This document shows, one piece after another, positions 1-8,374 of a DNA stretch of 11,473 nt; within the stretch, counting starts at the first letter, position 1; every line of letters begins with the position of its first letter. The DNA is from Pseudomonadota bacterium (lineage in GTDB: Bacteria; Pseudomonadota; Gammaproteobacteria; Burkholderiales; JABEVD01): positions 1 to 11,473 of the forward strand of contig JAJZPK010000067.1 of NCBI GenBank assembly GCA_021811205.1, given 5' to 3'. The translations under genes and the position numbers were made by a program. The notes under the pieces were generated by a model. It did no database searches, was not told the origin of the DNA, and saw nothing but the letters and a program-made list of their open reading frames with translations.

Positions 1-991
1 AAGTCCTGATGGTGATCGGCCTCACCGTTCTCGTGTCGCGCCCGTCTATCCTGGGTTCGCCGGAAAGGATCTGGTCGCGGACGATCTTCGCTTCGAGGTC
101 GCTGAACAGCGTCTTGATGGCCTGACCGCGGTTCGCGTCAGCCTCGGGATTGAGCGCCTCGAGGATTTCAGATCTGATTGCATCGATCTTTCCGCTTCTC
201 GCCTGCTTCTGGCGGATCGCATAGGCTTCCCTGAGCGCGCTTTCCGCACGGGATGAGACTTCTGCGATCAGCGCTTCGTCCTTCTCGGGCGGCGCCCAGT
301 CCCATGCCTCTGCGCCGACTTCCTCGGCCATCTCGTTGATCGCCTCGATCACGGTCTGCATCTGGCTGTGGCCGTACATCACCGCATCGAGCATCACTTC
401 CTCGGAAAGCTGCAATGCCTCCGATTCGACCATCAGCACGGCCGATTCGGTTCCCGCAACGACGAGGTTGAGTTCGGACTCGTTGAGTTCAGAGAGGGTG
501 GGGTTCAGAACATACTGGCCGTTGATATAACCGACCCTGGCCGCACCGATCGGGCCGTTGAAGGGGATGCCCGAGATGGCAAGCGCAGCGGAAGTGCCGA
601 TCATCGCCAGGATGTCCGCATCGATTTCAGGATTGCATGACATGACGGTCGCAACGACCTGGACTTCGTTGTAGAAGCCCTCGGGGAAAAGCGGCCTGAT
701 CGGCCTGTCGATGAGGCGCGACGTCAGCGTTTCCTTTTCGGTCGGCCTGCCTTCGCGCTTGAAATAGCCGCCTGGAATCCTGCCTGCTGCATAGGTCTTT
801 TCCATGTAATCGACGGTGAGCGGCAGGAAATCCTGACCGGGCTTGACCGATTTGGATCCCACGACGGTTGCCAGAACCACCGTGTCGTCCATGGTCACCA
901 TCACCGCGCCATGTGCTTGCCTCGCGATCTCGCCAGTCTCCAGAGTCAGCTGGTGACGGCCGTATGCAACAGTTTTCTTGTAATGATTCAA
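1..991 (-). CDS. pnp: Polynucleotide phosphorylase, N-terminal part (cut by window edge)
   Basis: PNPase is a phosphate-dependent 3'-5' exoribonuclease of RNA decay and part of the degradosome in many proteobacteria. About 330 of the usual ~700 residues are visible: the first RNase PH core ([64 protein letters not shown]), the alpha-helical linker, and the opening of the second core ([13 protein letters not shown]) at the window edge. The catalytic second core and the KH and S1 domains lie outside. The start is TTG at 991-989 ([11 protein letters not shown]): AAGGA lies 7 bases upstream, the frame closes at a TAA a few codons further up, and the first ATG falls about 30 residues in, inside the conserved core. 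It follows rpsO by 19 bases and is surely co-transcribed with it. Family certain; start very likely. Confidence 0.97.
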   Translation of the reverse strand, partial: MNHYKKTVAYGRHQLTLETGEIARQAHGAVMVTMDDTVVLATVVGSKSVKPGQDFLPLTVDYMEKTYAAGRIPGGYFKREGRPTEKETLTSRLIDRPIRPLFPEGFYNEVQVVATVMSCNPEIDADILAMIGTSAALAISGIPFNGPIGAARVGYINGQYVLNPTLSELNESELNLVVAGTESAVLMVESEALQLSEEVMLDAVMYGHSQMQTVIEAINEMAEEVGAEAWDWAPPEKDEALIAEVSSRAESALREAYAIRQKQARSGKIDAIRSEILEALNPEADANRGQAIKTLFSDLEAKIVRDQILSGEPRIDGRDTRTVRPITIRT

Positions 992-998
992 GGCACTA

Positions 999-1003
999 TC
1001 CTT
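999..1003 (-). promoter_or_regulatory. Shine-Dalgarno site that fixes the TTG start of pnp
   Basis: AAGGA in the 19-base rpsO-pnp gap lies 7 bases before TTG at 991. No ATG or GTG start is available in this frame between the upstream in-frame stop and the conserved core, so this site decides the start. From memory, the E. coli pnp gene also starts with UUG. Confidence 0.8.
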
Positions 1004-1010
1004 TTAAAAA

Positions 1011-1280
1011 TTACTTGCGCAGACCGAGACGTTCGATCAGGGTCTTGTAACCTTCGGAGTTCACGCTCTTGAGGTAGTCCAGAAGCTTCCTGCGGCGGCT
1101 CACCAGGCGCAGAAGACCTCGCCTCGAGTGGTGATCCTTGATATGGGTCTTGAAATGATCGGTCAGGTAATTGATCCTGGCCGTGAGCAGGGCAACCTGC
1201 ACCTCGGGGGATCCGGTATCCTTGTCCGCCCTCTGGTAATCCTTGACGATCTGTGCCTTTTGCACGGTGCTGATAGACAT
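1011..1280 (-). CDS. rpsO: 30S ribosomal protein S15
   Basis: S15 is a primary binder of 16S rRNA central domain and nucleates assembly of the 30S platform. The 89-residue protein has the usual bacterial length and the hallmark blocks: [19 protein letters not shown] (about residues 28-46), then [20 protein letters not shown] (about 50-69), the basic rRNA-binding part, ending in ERLGLRK. The ATG at 1280 is preceded by GGAG with 8 bases of spacing. It lies 30 bases downstream of truB and 19 bases upstream of pnp, the canonical order. In E. coli S15 represses its own translation through a leader pseudoknot; the leader predicted here is only about 20 bases from its own promoter, so any such control must use different RNA contacts or the longer truB read-through message. 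Confidence 0.98.
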   Translation of the reverse strand: MSISTVQKAQIVKDYQRADKDTGSPEVQVALLTARINYLTDHFKTHIKDHHSRRGLLRLVSRRRKLLDYLKSVNSEGYKTLIERLGLRK

Positions 1281-1307
1281 TAGCGCTTCTCCAAAATAAA
1301 GTTTTGT

Positions 1308-1337
1308 ATTTTACCTTTTAACAGGCGAATTCCTCAA
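1308..1337 (-). promoter_or_regulatory. Predicted sigma70 promoter for rpsO-pnp at the end of truB
   Basis: Reading the minus strand, TTGAGG (1337-1332) is followed after 18 bases by TAAAAT (1313-1308). The -10 box overlaps the truB stop codon, and the start of transcription would fall near 1301, about 20 bases before the rpsO ATG. E. coli rpsO also has its own promoter at this junction. The call rests on consensus matching by eye. Confidence 0.5.
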
Positions 1338-2216
1338 GCAATAATTGCCTGACATCATGCGCCTGGGCCGGATTTGTCCTTCCTCGTCCGCTTCCACCAG
1401 CCCGATGAAGCATCCGGAAGCATCGTAAGCCCTGTAGAACCCCGGCAATGCGTCGATTTCGACCTTTCTTCCATTCACCAGGAAATCGGCATCCTCTTCG
1501 CCGAAATCCATCCGTGCGATGCCCTGCAGCAGGACATCGCACGGAAGAAGCAGGCTTTCCCTGTCCTCTCTTGCCTCGATCTCTTCCAAACCATGCGCAT
1601 CAGCAAGATCGAAAGGCCCGGTCGCAGTCCTGACCAGCGACTTCAGGTGAGCGCCGCATCCGAGCGCCTTTCCTATGTCTTCCGCCAGCACCCTTACATA
1701 GGTTCCCTTGCTGCACAGCACGAAAAGGGTAAGCGCTTCACCCGACAGATCATCCATGGAAAGCTCGTGTATCGTCACGGCTCTTTCGGGCCGCTCGATT
1801 TCGATCCCTTTCCTGGCATAGGCGTAGAGAGGCTTTCCCTTGTGCTTCAATGCGCTGTGCATGGGGGGCTTCTGCCGGATAGTCCCCCTGAATTTGGCCA
1901 GCACCTGTTCGACAAGCAAATTGTCGACCGCAACCTGTCGCGTTTCGACAACCTCGCCTTCGGCATCCCCCGTCGTCGTGGTTTGCCCCAGCTTCAAAAC
2001 GGCGCGGTAACCCTTGTTCGCCTCGAGCATCAACGAGGCATATTTAGTCGCTTCACCGAAGCAGACCGGGAGCAGTCCCGATGCGAGCGGGTCGAGCGTC
2101 CCGGTATGCCCTGCCTTTTCAGCGTTATAAATCCTTTTCGCGATTTGCAGCGCCCTGTTCGAGCTCATGGTCAGGGGTTTGTCGAGCAGGAGGACGCCGT
2201 CGATGCATTGCCTCAT
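1311..2216 (-). CDS. truB: tRNA pseudouridine(55) synthase
   Basis: TruB converts U55 of the tRNA T-arm to pseudouridine and acts as a tRNA folding chaperone. The 301-residue protein begins with the family opening DGVLLLDKP (6-14) and carries the catalytic motif GHTGTLDPLA (36-45), with the nucleophile Asp42. Further conserved blocks are KYRAV-like KGYRAVLKLGQTTTTGDAEG (about 68-87), PPMHSALKHKG (about 117-127) and CSKGTYVRVLAEDIG (about 168-182). The last ~60 residues (LVNGRKVEIDALPG, FIGLVEADEEGQIRPRRMM) form the C-terminal PUA-like domain. It starts 4 bases after the rbfA stop, with only a weak ribosome site (GGGGA about 13 bases upstream), so translation is probably coupled to rbfA. Length and motifs are complete; no sign of damage. 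Confidence 0.97.
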   Translation of the reverse strand: MRQCIDGVLLLDKPLTMSSNRALQIAKRIYNAEKAGHTGTLDPLASGLLPVCFGEATKYASLMLEANKGYRAVLKLGQTTTTGDAEGEVVETRQVAVDNLLVEQVLAKFRGTIRQKPPMHSALKHKGKPLYAYARKGIEIERPERAVTIHELSMDDLSGEALTLFVLCSKGTYVRVLAEDIGKALGCGAHLKSLVRTATGPFDLADAHGLEEIEAREDRESLLLPCDVLLQGIARMDFGEEDADFLVNGRKVEIDALPGFYRAYDASGCFIGLVEADEEGQIRPRRMMSGNYCLRNSPVKR

Positions 2217-2220
2217 GAAA

Positions 2221-2570
2221 CTATTTGTCGTCCCCGACCGCCTCGTCGATGAGTCTGGACAGATAAGCTCCGCGCTCCACGGATTCGTCGTACACGAAAT
2301 GGAGCTGAGGCACGACGCGCAATTTCAGTCTGTGAAAAAGCTGGCTGTGCAGAAAACCCGATGCGCGCTTCAAACCTTCGGCGATCGATTCCTTGTCCTG
2401 CTCGCTCCCGAGCGTCGTGTAATAAACGGTCGCATGGGAATAATCACGGCTCACCTCGACCCCCGTGAGCGTCACCATGCCCACCCTGGGATCCTTGACT
2501 TCCTTCCTCAAGAGCTCGGCCAGATCGCGCTGTATCTGCTGCGCGATCCTTTCCGTCCTGTTGTTGCTCA

Positions 2571-2571
<1 letters not shown>
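2221..2571 (-). CDS. rbfA: Ribosome-binding factor A
   Basis: RbfA is a small KH-fold factor that binds the 30S precursor near helix 1 of 16S rRNA and is needed for its late maturation and for growth in the cold. Visible family features are the N-terminal RTERIAQQIQRDLAELL, the KDPRVGMVTLTGVEVSRDYSHA segment (about residues 25-46), and a C-terminal RLKLRVVPQLHFVYDES block (about 83-99). The chosen start is the ATG at 2571-2569, giving 116 residues (MSNNRTERIAQ). It shares its A with the infB stop (TGATG), the usual layout for termination-reinitiation. A GTG lies one codon upstream (2574), would also overlap the infB stop and would give 117 residues. No clear Shine-Dalgarno sequence precedes either, in keeping with coupling to infB. 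Confidence 0.95.
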
Positions 2572-5075
<2,504 letters not shown>

Positions 5076-5091
5076 TGATCTTCCTCAACCC

Positions 5092-6564
5092 TCATTCGAA
5101 CCAAGGCGCGCGCGCCTCCATGATCAATTTGGCGGCCCGCTCCTCGTCCATCCCGGTCAACTCGACAAGATCGTCCACAGCCAGATCGGCAAGATCGTCT
5201 CTCGTCGATACGCCCTTGGCAGCGAGCTGATTTGCGGTTCCGGCATCCATACCCTTGAGCGACTTGAGGTCGTCGGCGGCATGCTCCACCTTCTCCTCGC
5301 TCGCGATGGCCTCGGTCAGAAGCGCATTCCTCGCACGGCTCCTCAGGATATTGATCGTATCCTCGTCGAATGCATCAATCTCGAGCATTTCGTTGAGCGG
5401 CACGTAAGCCACTTCCTCCAACGTGCTGAACCCTTCCTGGACCAGAATGTCGGCGACCTCCTCGTCGACGTCCAGCCTTTCCATGAAAAGGGCGCGAATT
5501 TCTTCGAATTCCTCCTGATTCTTCTTGTCGGATTCCTCAACCGTCATGAGATTGAGCTGCCATCCGGTCAAGTCCGTGGCCAATCTGACGTTCTGACCGT
5601 TTCGACCGATCGCCTGGGCAAGCTGGTCTTCCTCGACGACGATGTCCATGCTGTGCTTTTCCTCATCGACAACGACGCCGCTGATTTCGGCGGGTGCAAG
5701 CGCATTGATCACGAAAGTGGCCGGATCGGCGGACCAGAGGATGATGTCGACGCGCTCGCCAGCCAATTCGCCCGTCACCGCCTGGACGCGCGAGCCGCGC
5801 ATGCCGACGCAGGTTCCGATCGGGTCGATGCGCTGATCGTTCGATTTCACCGCGATCTTCGCGCGTGAACCGGGGTCCCTCGCGGCAGCCACGATTTCGA
5901 GCATTCCTTCGTCGATCTCGGGCACTTCGAGCTCGAAGAGCCTGACCAGGAATTCGGGAGCAACCCTGGAGAGAATCAGTTGGGGCCCTCTCGCCCCCCT
6001 GTCTATCTTCAGAAGATAGGCGCGCACCCTGTCGCCTATCCTCAGATTTTCCTTGGGAATCATCTGCTCTCGCGGCAGAACCGCCTCGATCTTGCCTGCC
6101 TCGATGATCGCATTGCCGCGCTCCATGCGCTTGATGGTGCCGCTGACCAGAAATTCCTTCCGCTCGAGGAAGTCCGAAATGAGCTGCTCCCTTTCCGCAT
6201 CGCGAATCTTCTGAACGATCACCTGCTTTGCGCTCTGCGCGCCGATGCGCCCGAACTCGATCGTCTCGACCGGCTCCTCGATAATGTCGCCCACCCCGAG
6301 ACTCGCATCCCTGGCCTGCGCATCGGAAAGCCTGATCTGGCTGGGCGTGATTTCTTCGGCATCGTCAGCGACGACTTCCCAGCACCTGTAGGAGTCATAA
6401 TTGCCCGACACGCGATCGATGTTCACCCTGACATCGACATCGTCATGAAGCTTCTTCTTGGTAGCCGCAGCCAAAGCCGCCTCCAGGGCGCCGAAAACGA
6501 TTTCCTTGTCGACATTTTTTTCGCGCGCCAGCGCATCGACCATCAACAACACTTCGCGACTCAT
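5092..6564 (-). CDS. nusA: Transcription termination/antitermination factor NusA
   Basis: NusA binds RNA polymerase and nascent RNA, promotes pausing and intrinsic termination, and takes part in rRNA and phage-type antitermination. Its 490 residues show the full proteobacterial layout: N-terminal polymerase-binding domain (1-~130, [39 protein letters not shown]), S1 domain (~135-200, [16 protein letters not shown]), KH1 ([21 protein letters not shown], ~247-267), KH2 ([18 protein letters not shown], ~312-329), and two acidic C-terminal AR repeats (~355-420 and ~430-488, with [20 protein letters not shown] and [18 protein letters not shown]). The ATG at 6564 has GGAGG 4 bases upstream and comes 14 bases after rimP. 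Having both AR repeats supports a proteobacterial host. Confidence 0.98.
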   Translation of the reverse strand: MSREVLLMVDALAREKNVDKEIVFGALEAALAAATKKKLHDDVDVRVNIDRVSGNYDSYRCWEVVADDAEEITPSQIRLSDAQARDASLGVGDIIEEPVETIEFGRIGAQSAKQVIVQKIRDAEREQLISDFLERKEFLVSGTIKRMERGNAIIEAGKIEAVLPREQMIPKENLRIGDRVRAYLLKIDRGARGPQLILSRVAPEFLVRLFELEVPEIDEGMLEIVAAARDPGSRAKIAVKSNDQRIDPIGTCVGMRGSRVQAVTGELAGERVDIILWSADPATFVINALAPAEISGVVVDEEKHSMDIVVEEDQLAQAIGRNGQNVRLATDLTGWQLNLMTVEESDKKNQEEFEEIRALFMERLDVDEEVADILVQEGFSTLEEVAYVPLNEMLEIDAFDEDTINILRSRARNALLTEAIASEEKVEHAADDLKSLKGMDAGTANQLAAKGVSTRDDLADLAVDDLVELTGMDEERAAKLIMEARAPWFE

Positions 6565-6578
6565 TCAGCCTCCAATCA

Positions 6579-7010
6579 CTAATCAAAATCGGGAATCAGC
6601 CTTGCCTTTTCCACATCGGCAAGCTTCAGCAAAACCGGCTTTTCGTCGACAAGCAACTGAAAAGCACCGTCATGCACATCCCCCAGAACGCCCGAAAAAA
6701 TCTTGCGCCCGCCAATCGGCGACCTCAACTTGACCCTGACCCTGTGCCCGGCGAATCTGACGTAGTCCTGCTCCTTGTGGAGCGGCCTGTCCATTCCCGG
6801 GGAAGACACCTCGAGTCTGTCGTAATCGACGTTTTCGACGGCAAACACCCTCGTCAGATGATTGCTGACCGCAGTGCAATCGTCTATATTGATCCCGCCC
6901 GCCTTGTCGATGAACACGCGCACCTGCCTGCCCCGATTGGCCACCTCAAGGTCGACCAGTTCGTATTCAAGACCGGACAGCGTGGTTTCCAGCAGCGCAC
7001 GAAGATCCAT
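6579..7010 (-). CDS. rimP: Ribosome maturation factor RimP
   Basis: RimP binds the 30S precursor and helps early 16S rRNA folding and S12 incorporation. Recognisable blocks are LEYELVDLEVANRGRQVRVF (about residues 13-32), GGINIDDCTAVSNHLTRVF (about 38-56), VDYDRLEVSSPGMDRPL (about 61-77) and a C-terminal SH3-like part ending PDFD. The start chosen is the ATG at 7010 (MDLRALLETTL, 143 residues), with GGAG 4 bases upstream. A TTG four codons further up (7022) is open in frame but would place the ribosome site inside the gene and adds non-conserved residues. It is the first gene of the operon; the usual E. coli metY tRNA gene is absent, replaced by a short leader with a terminator-like hairpin. 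Confidence 0.96.
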   Translation of the reverse strand: MDLRALLETTLSGLEYELVDLEVANRGRQVRVFIDKAGGINIDDCTAVSNHLTRVFAVENVDYDRLEVSSPGMDRPLHKEQDYVRFAGHRVRVKLRSPIGGRKIFSGVLGDVHDGAFQLLVDEKPVLLKLADVEKARLIPDFD

Positions 7011-7020
7011 AACACTCCAC

Positions 7021-7045
7021 AAACAAAAAATGGGCTAACAGCCCA
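7021..7045 (-). terminator. Terminator-like hairpin in the rimP-nusA-infB leader (possible attenuator)
   Basis: On the minus strand TGGGCTGTTAGCCCA (7045-7031) makes a perfect 6-bp stem with a 3-base loop, followed at once by six T, then GTTT (7030-7021). This is the form of an intrinsic terminator. It lies between the predicted rimP promoter and the rimP ribosome site, not after a gene. The plus strand lacks a T-run after the stem, so it is one-directional. There is no minus-strand gene upstream for it to terminate. Confidence 0.55.
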
Positions 7046-7058
7046 TCGAATAGACGGA

Positions 7059-7087
7059 ATTTTATCAAAAAAAGGAGACGATTGAAA
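7059..7087 (-). promoter_or_regulatory. Predicted promoter of the rimP operon (extended -10)
   Basis: On the minus strand TGATAAAAT (7067-7059) is an extended -10 box (TG, one base, TAAAAT). A weak -35 TTTCAA (7087-7082) lies 17 bases upstream. Transcription would start near 7052, a few bases before the hairpin at 7045-7031, and give a leader of about 40 bases. Called by eye. Confidence 0.5.
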
Positions 7088-7094
7088 GTTCTGC

Positions 7095-7109
7095 ATGCTG
7101 CCGCAGCAT
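7095..7109. repeat. Short inverted repeat in the rimP / HPP-like intergenic region
   Basis: ATGCTG-CCG-CAGCAT is a perfect 6-bp inverted repeat with a 3-base centre. It lies between the two divergent predicted promoters, just upstream of the rimP -35 box and of the plus-strand extended -10. It has no T-run, so it is not a terminator; it could be a protein-binding site or chance. Confidence 0.3.
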
Positions 7110-7120
7110 TTTGGAAAACC

Positions 7121-7129
7121 TGATATGAT
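7121..7129 (+). promoter_or_regulatory. Predicted extended -10 promoter of the HPP-like/dioxygenase pair
   Basis: TGATATGAT is an extended -10 element (TG, one base, TATGAT, 5 of 6 to consensus). No -35 box is seen at 16-18 bases, which extended -10 promoters can do without. Transcription would start near 7136, only about three bases before the ATG at 7139, so the message would be almost leaderless. Consistent with this, there is no Shine-Dalgarno sequence before that ATG. Confidence 0.4.
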
Positions 7130-7147
7130 GCATTTCAAATGCCACAA
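7125..7147. promoter_or_regulatory. NsrR-like operator over the start of the HPP-like gene
   Basis: The stretch has the 11-1-11 layout of the NsrR site. The left half ATGATGCATTT matches the recalled half-site AAGATGCATTT at 10 of 11 bases, and the right half AAATGCCACAA matches its complement at 7 of 11. The central 13 bases GCATTTCAAATGC (7130-7142) are a perfect dyad. It overlaps the end of the predicted -10 box, the predicted start of transcription and the start codon, an ideal place for repression. NsrR is a nitric-oxide-sensing Fe-S repressor. Consensus recalled from memory. Confidence 0.4.
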
Positions 7148-7621
7148 AGAGTGCTATATCTCCTGGGTGTAGATGATCGACCGGTCGGCCACGCTGAACC
7201 TCTGGTTTCCCTTGCGGGCGCATTCACAGGCATTTTCGTGGTGCTTGCCACTGCACGCTTGCTGAACCAGAACGCGCCATTGATCGTCGCCTCCATCGGC
7301 GCATCCGCCACCCTGTTCAACTGGTTCTTCCTCTGGCGCGGCTATCCTGCCGCCCTGGCGACGCGTCCAGCACCCGACCCCGTTTCCGGATACGAACCGA
7401 TCCCGCATGAGGATTTCGTCTACGCATTGAGCCAGATCGATTCGTTCATCGACGTGAGTGAACAGGATCTCGCGCGAATCTACGAACTCGCAACGAAGCG
7501 CCATTCGAACCCGGCGCATTGCGATATTTTCCTGGGCCATTATTACAGCAACGCTGAGTTCGCCTCATGGGCGAAGCACGAGGTTGTTTGGGACGAAGGA
7601 AACTGGCGGAGAAAGCCGTGA
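7139..7621 (+). CDS. Short HPP-family-like protein lacking the family core
   Basis: The 160-residue product looks like the two ends of an HPP-family membrane protein joined together. Residues 1-60 (VLYLLGVDDRPVGHAEPL, then a hydrophobic helix ~23-42, then LIVASIGASATLF) match the family N-terminus. They run straight into NWFFLWRGYPAALA (61-74), which in full-length members follows the last membrane helix. The middle helices and the His-Pro-Pro signature are missing. The tail (HEDFVYALSQIDSFIDVSEQ, 90-109; LGHYYSN, then EFASWAKHEVV) resembles a conserved C-terminal region and also seems shortened between residues 138 and 140. The frame is open throughout, so it may be a working small two-helix protein or a gene decaying by in-frame deletions. 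The ATG at 7139 is the only start after an in-frame TGA at 7121. Some HPP proteins transport nitrite; transport by this one is doubtful. Family placement is from memory. Confidence 0.6.
   Translation: MPQRVLYLLGVDDRPVGHAEPLVSLAGAFTGIFVVLATARLLNQNAPLIVASIGASATLFNWFFLWRGYPAALATRPAPDPVSGYEPIPHEDFVYALSQIDSFIDVSEQDLARIYELATKRHSNPAHCDIFLGHYYSNAEFASWAKHEVVWDEGNWRRKP
7608..7611 (+). promoter_or_regulatory. Shine-Dalgarno site that sets the GTG start of the dioxygenase
   Basis: GGAG lies 6 bases before GTG at 7618, inside the end of the HPP-like gene. It favours this GTG over the in-frame ATG at 7567, which would add 17 non-conserved residues and overlap the preceding gene by over 50 bases. Confidence 0.7.
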
Positions 7622-8370
7622 ACCCAGCCCTCTTCCTTCCTCATGGCGCCCCCACATTCGCTCTGGCTCCAGGGCCTGCAGGGCAGGCGATTGCCGCATT
7701 TTCCAAAAGACTGCAAACACCCGAAGCGATCCTGATCGCATCGGCGCACTGGAACACGGCTGCCCCCGTTCTCGGCTCATCGATCAGGCTAGAAACCATT
7801 CACGATTTCTGGGGTTTCCCTGACGCCCTTTACGATCTGCATTACCCGGCCAAAGGCTCACCCGAACTCGCGCATCGCGCAGCAAAGCTTCTCGATGGCA
7901 GAACCGAAGAGCGAGGGCTGGACCATGGCGCATGGATCCCGCTGCGTTTCCTCTGCCCCGACGCATCGATTCCCGTGGTTCCGCTTTCCATTCAGTACGG
8001 CATGAGCCCGCTGCATCATTTCGAAATGGGCAGAAAGCTTGCCTCATTGAGGGAAGAGGGCGTATTGATCGTCTCTTCCGGAAATCTGACCCACAACCTG
8101 TCCCATTACAGGCCGGGAATGAAAGATATCCCCTCGTATGTGCTGGAATTCTCGGGATGGTTCAGGGAAAAATTGAAGCAGCAGGATATCGAACTGCTCC
8201 TGAATTACAGGAAACATGCACCTGGCGCTCAGCTTGCCCATCCGACGGACGAGCATCTCCTTCCGCTATTCATTGCGCTCGGTGCAGCAGGCGATGATTT
8301 CGAAACCGAAATCATCCATCAAGGCGTCCAGGAAGGCATGCTCGCCATGGACGCCTTCGCTTTCTCCTGA
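7618..8370 (+). CDS. ygiD: Extradiol ring-cleavage dioxygenase of the YgiD / 4,5-DOPA dioxygenase (LigB-like) family
   Basis: Members are mononuclear metal enzymes that open catechol rings; E. coli YgiD (about 271 residues) cleaves DOPA in vitro, while its natural substrate is unclear. This 250-residue protein carries the family histidines: LPHGAP (His9), SAHW (His44), GLDHGAW (His103), GNLTHNL (His159) and HPTDEH (His213). It also has the diagnostic TIHDFWGFPDALYDLHYPA (60-78) and FEMGRKLASLREEG (135-148) segments. The GTG at 7618 overlaps the preceding stop as GTGA, so the two genes form one transcript with coupled translation. MNPALFLPHG is the normal family opening. It ends 4 bases from the convergent pentapeptide gene. 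Substrate cannot be read from sequence; an aromatic catechol is likely. Confidence 0.93.
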   Translation: MNPALFLPHGAPTFALAPGPAGQAIAAFSKRLQTPEAILIASAHWNTAAPVLGSSIRLETIHDFWGFPDALYDLHYPAKGSPELAHRAAKLLDGRTEERGLDHGAWIPLRFLCPDASIPVVPLSIQYGMSPLHHFEMGRKLASLREEGVLIVSSGNLTHNLSHYRPGMKDIPSYVLEFSGWFREKLKQQDIELLLNYRKHAPGAQLAHPTDEHLLPLFIALGAAGDDFETEIIHQGVQEGMLAMDAFAFS

Positions 8371-8374
8371 AATC

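Noticed and set aside
1374..2252. A 292-codon open frame on the plus strand opposite truB
   Set aside because: It is antisense to an intact truB with all family motifs, lacks any recognisable domain and has no convincing ribosome site.
7011..7022. Upstream TTG start for rimP adding four residues
   Set aside because: The ATG at 7010 has a correctly spaced GGAG and gives the normal family N-terminus. The TTG would bury that site inside the gene.
7035..7046. A three-codon open frame (Met-Gly-Cys-stop) in the rimP leader that could be a leader peptide
   Set aside because: It has no ribosome site, lies only a few bases from the predicted transcript start, and such short frames occur often by chance.
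7011..7138. Possible metY (initiator tRNA) gene ahead of rimP, as in E. coli
   Set aside because: The 128-base gap holds no tRNA cloverleaf, T-arm motif or CCA end.
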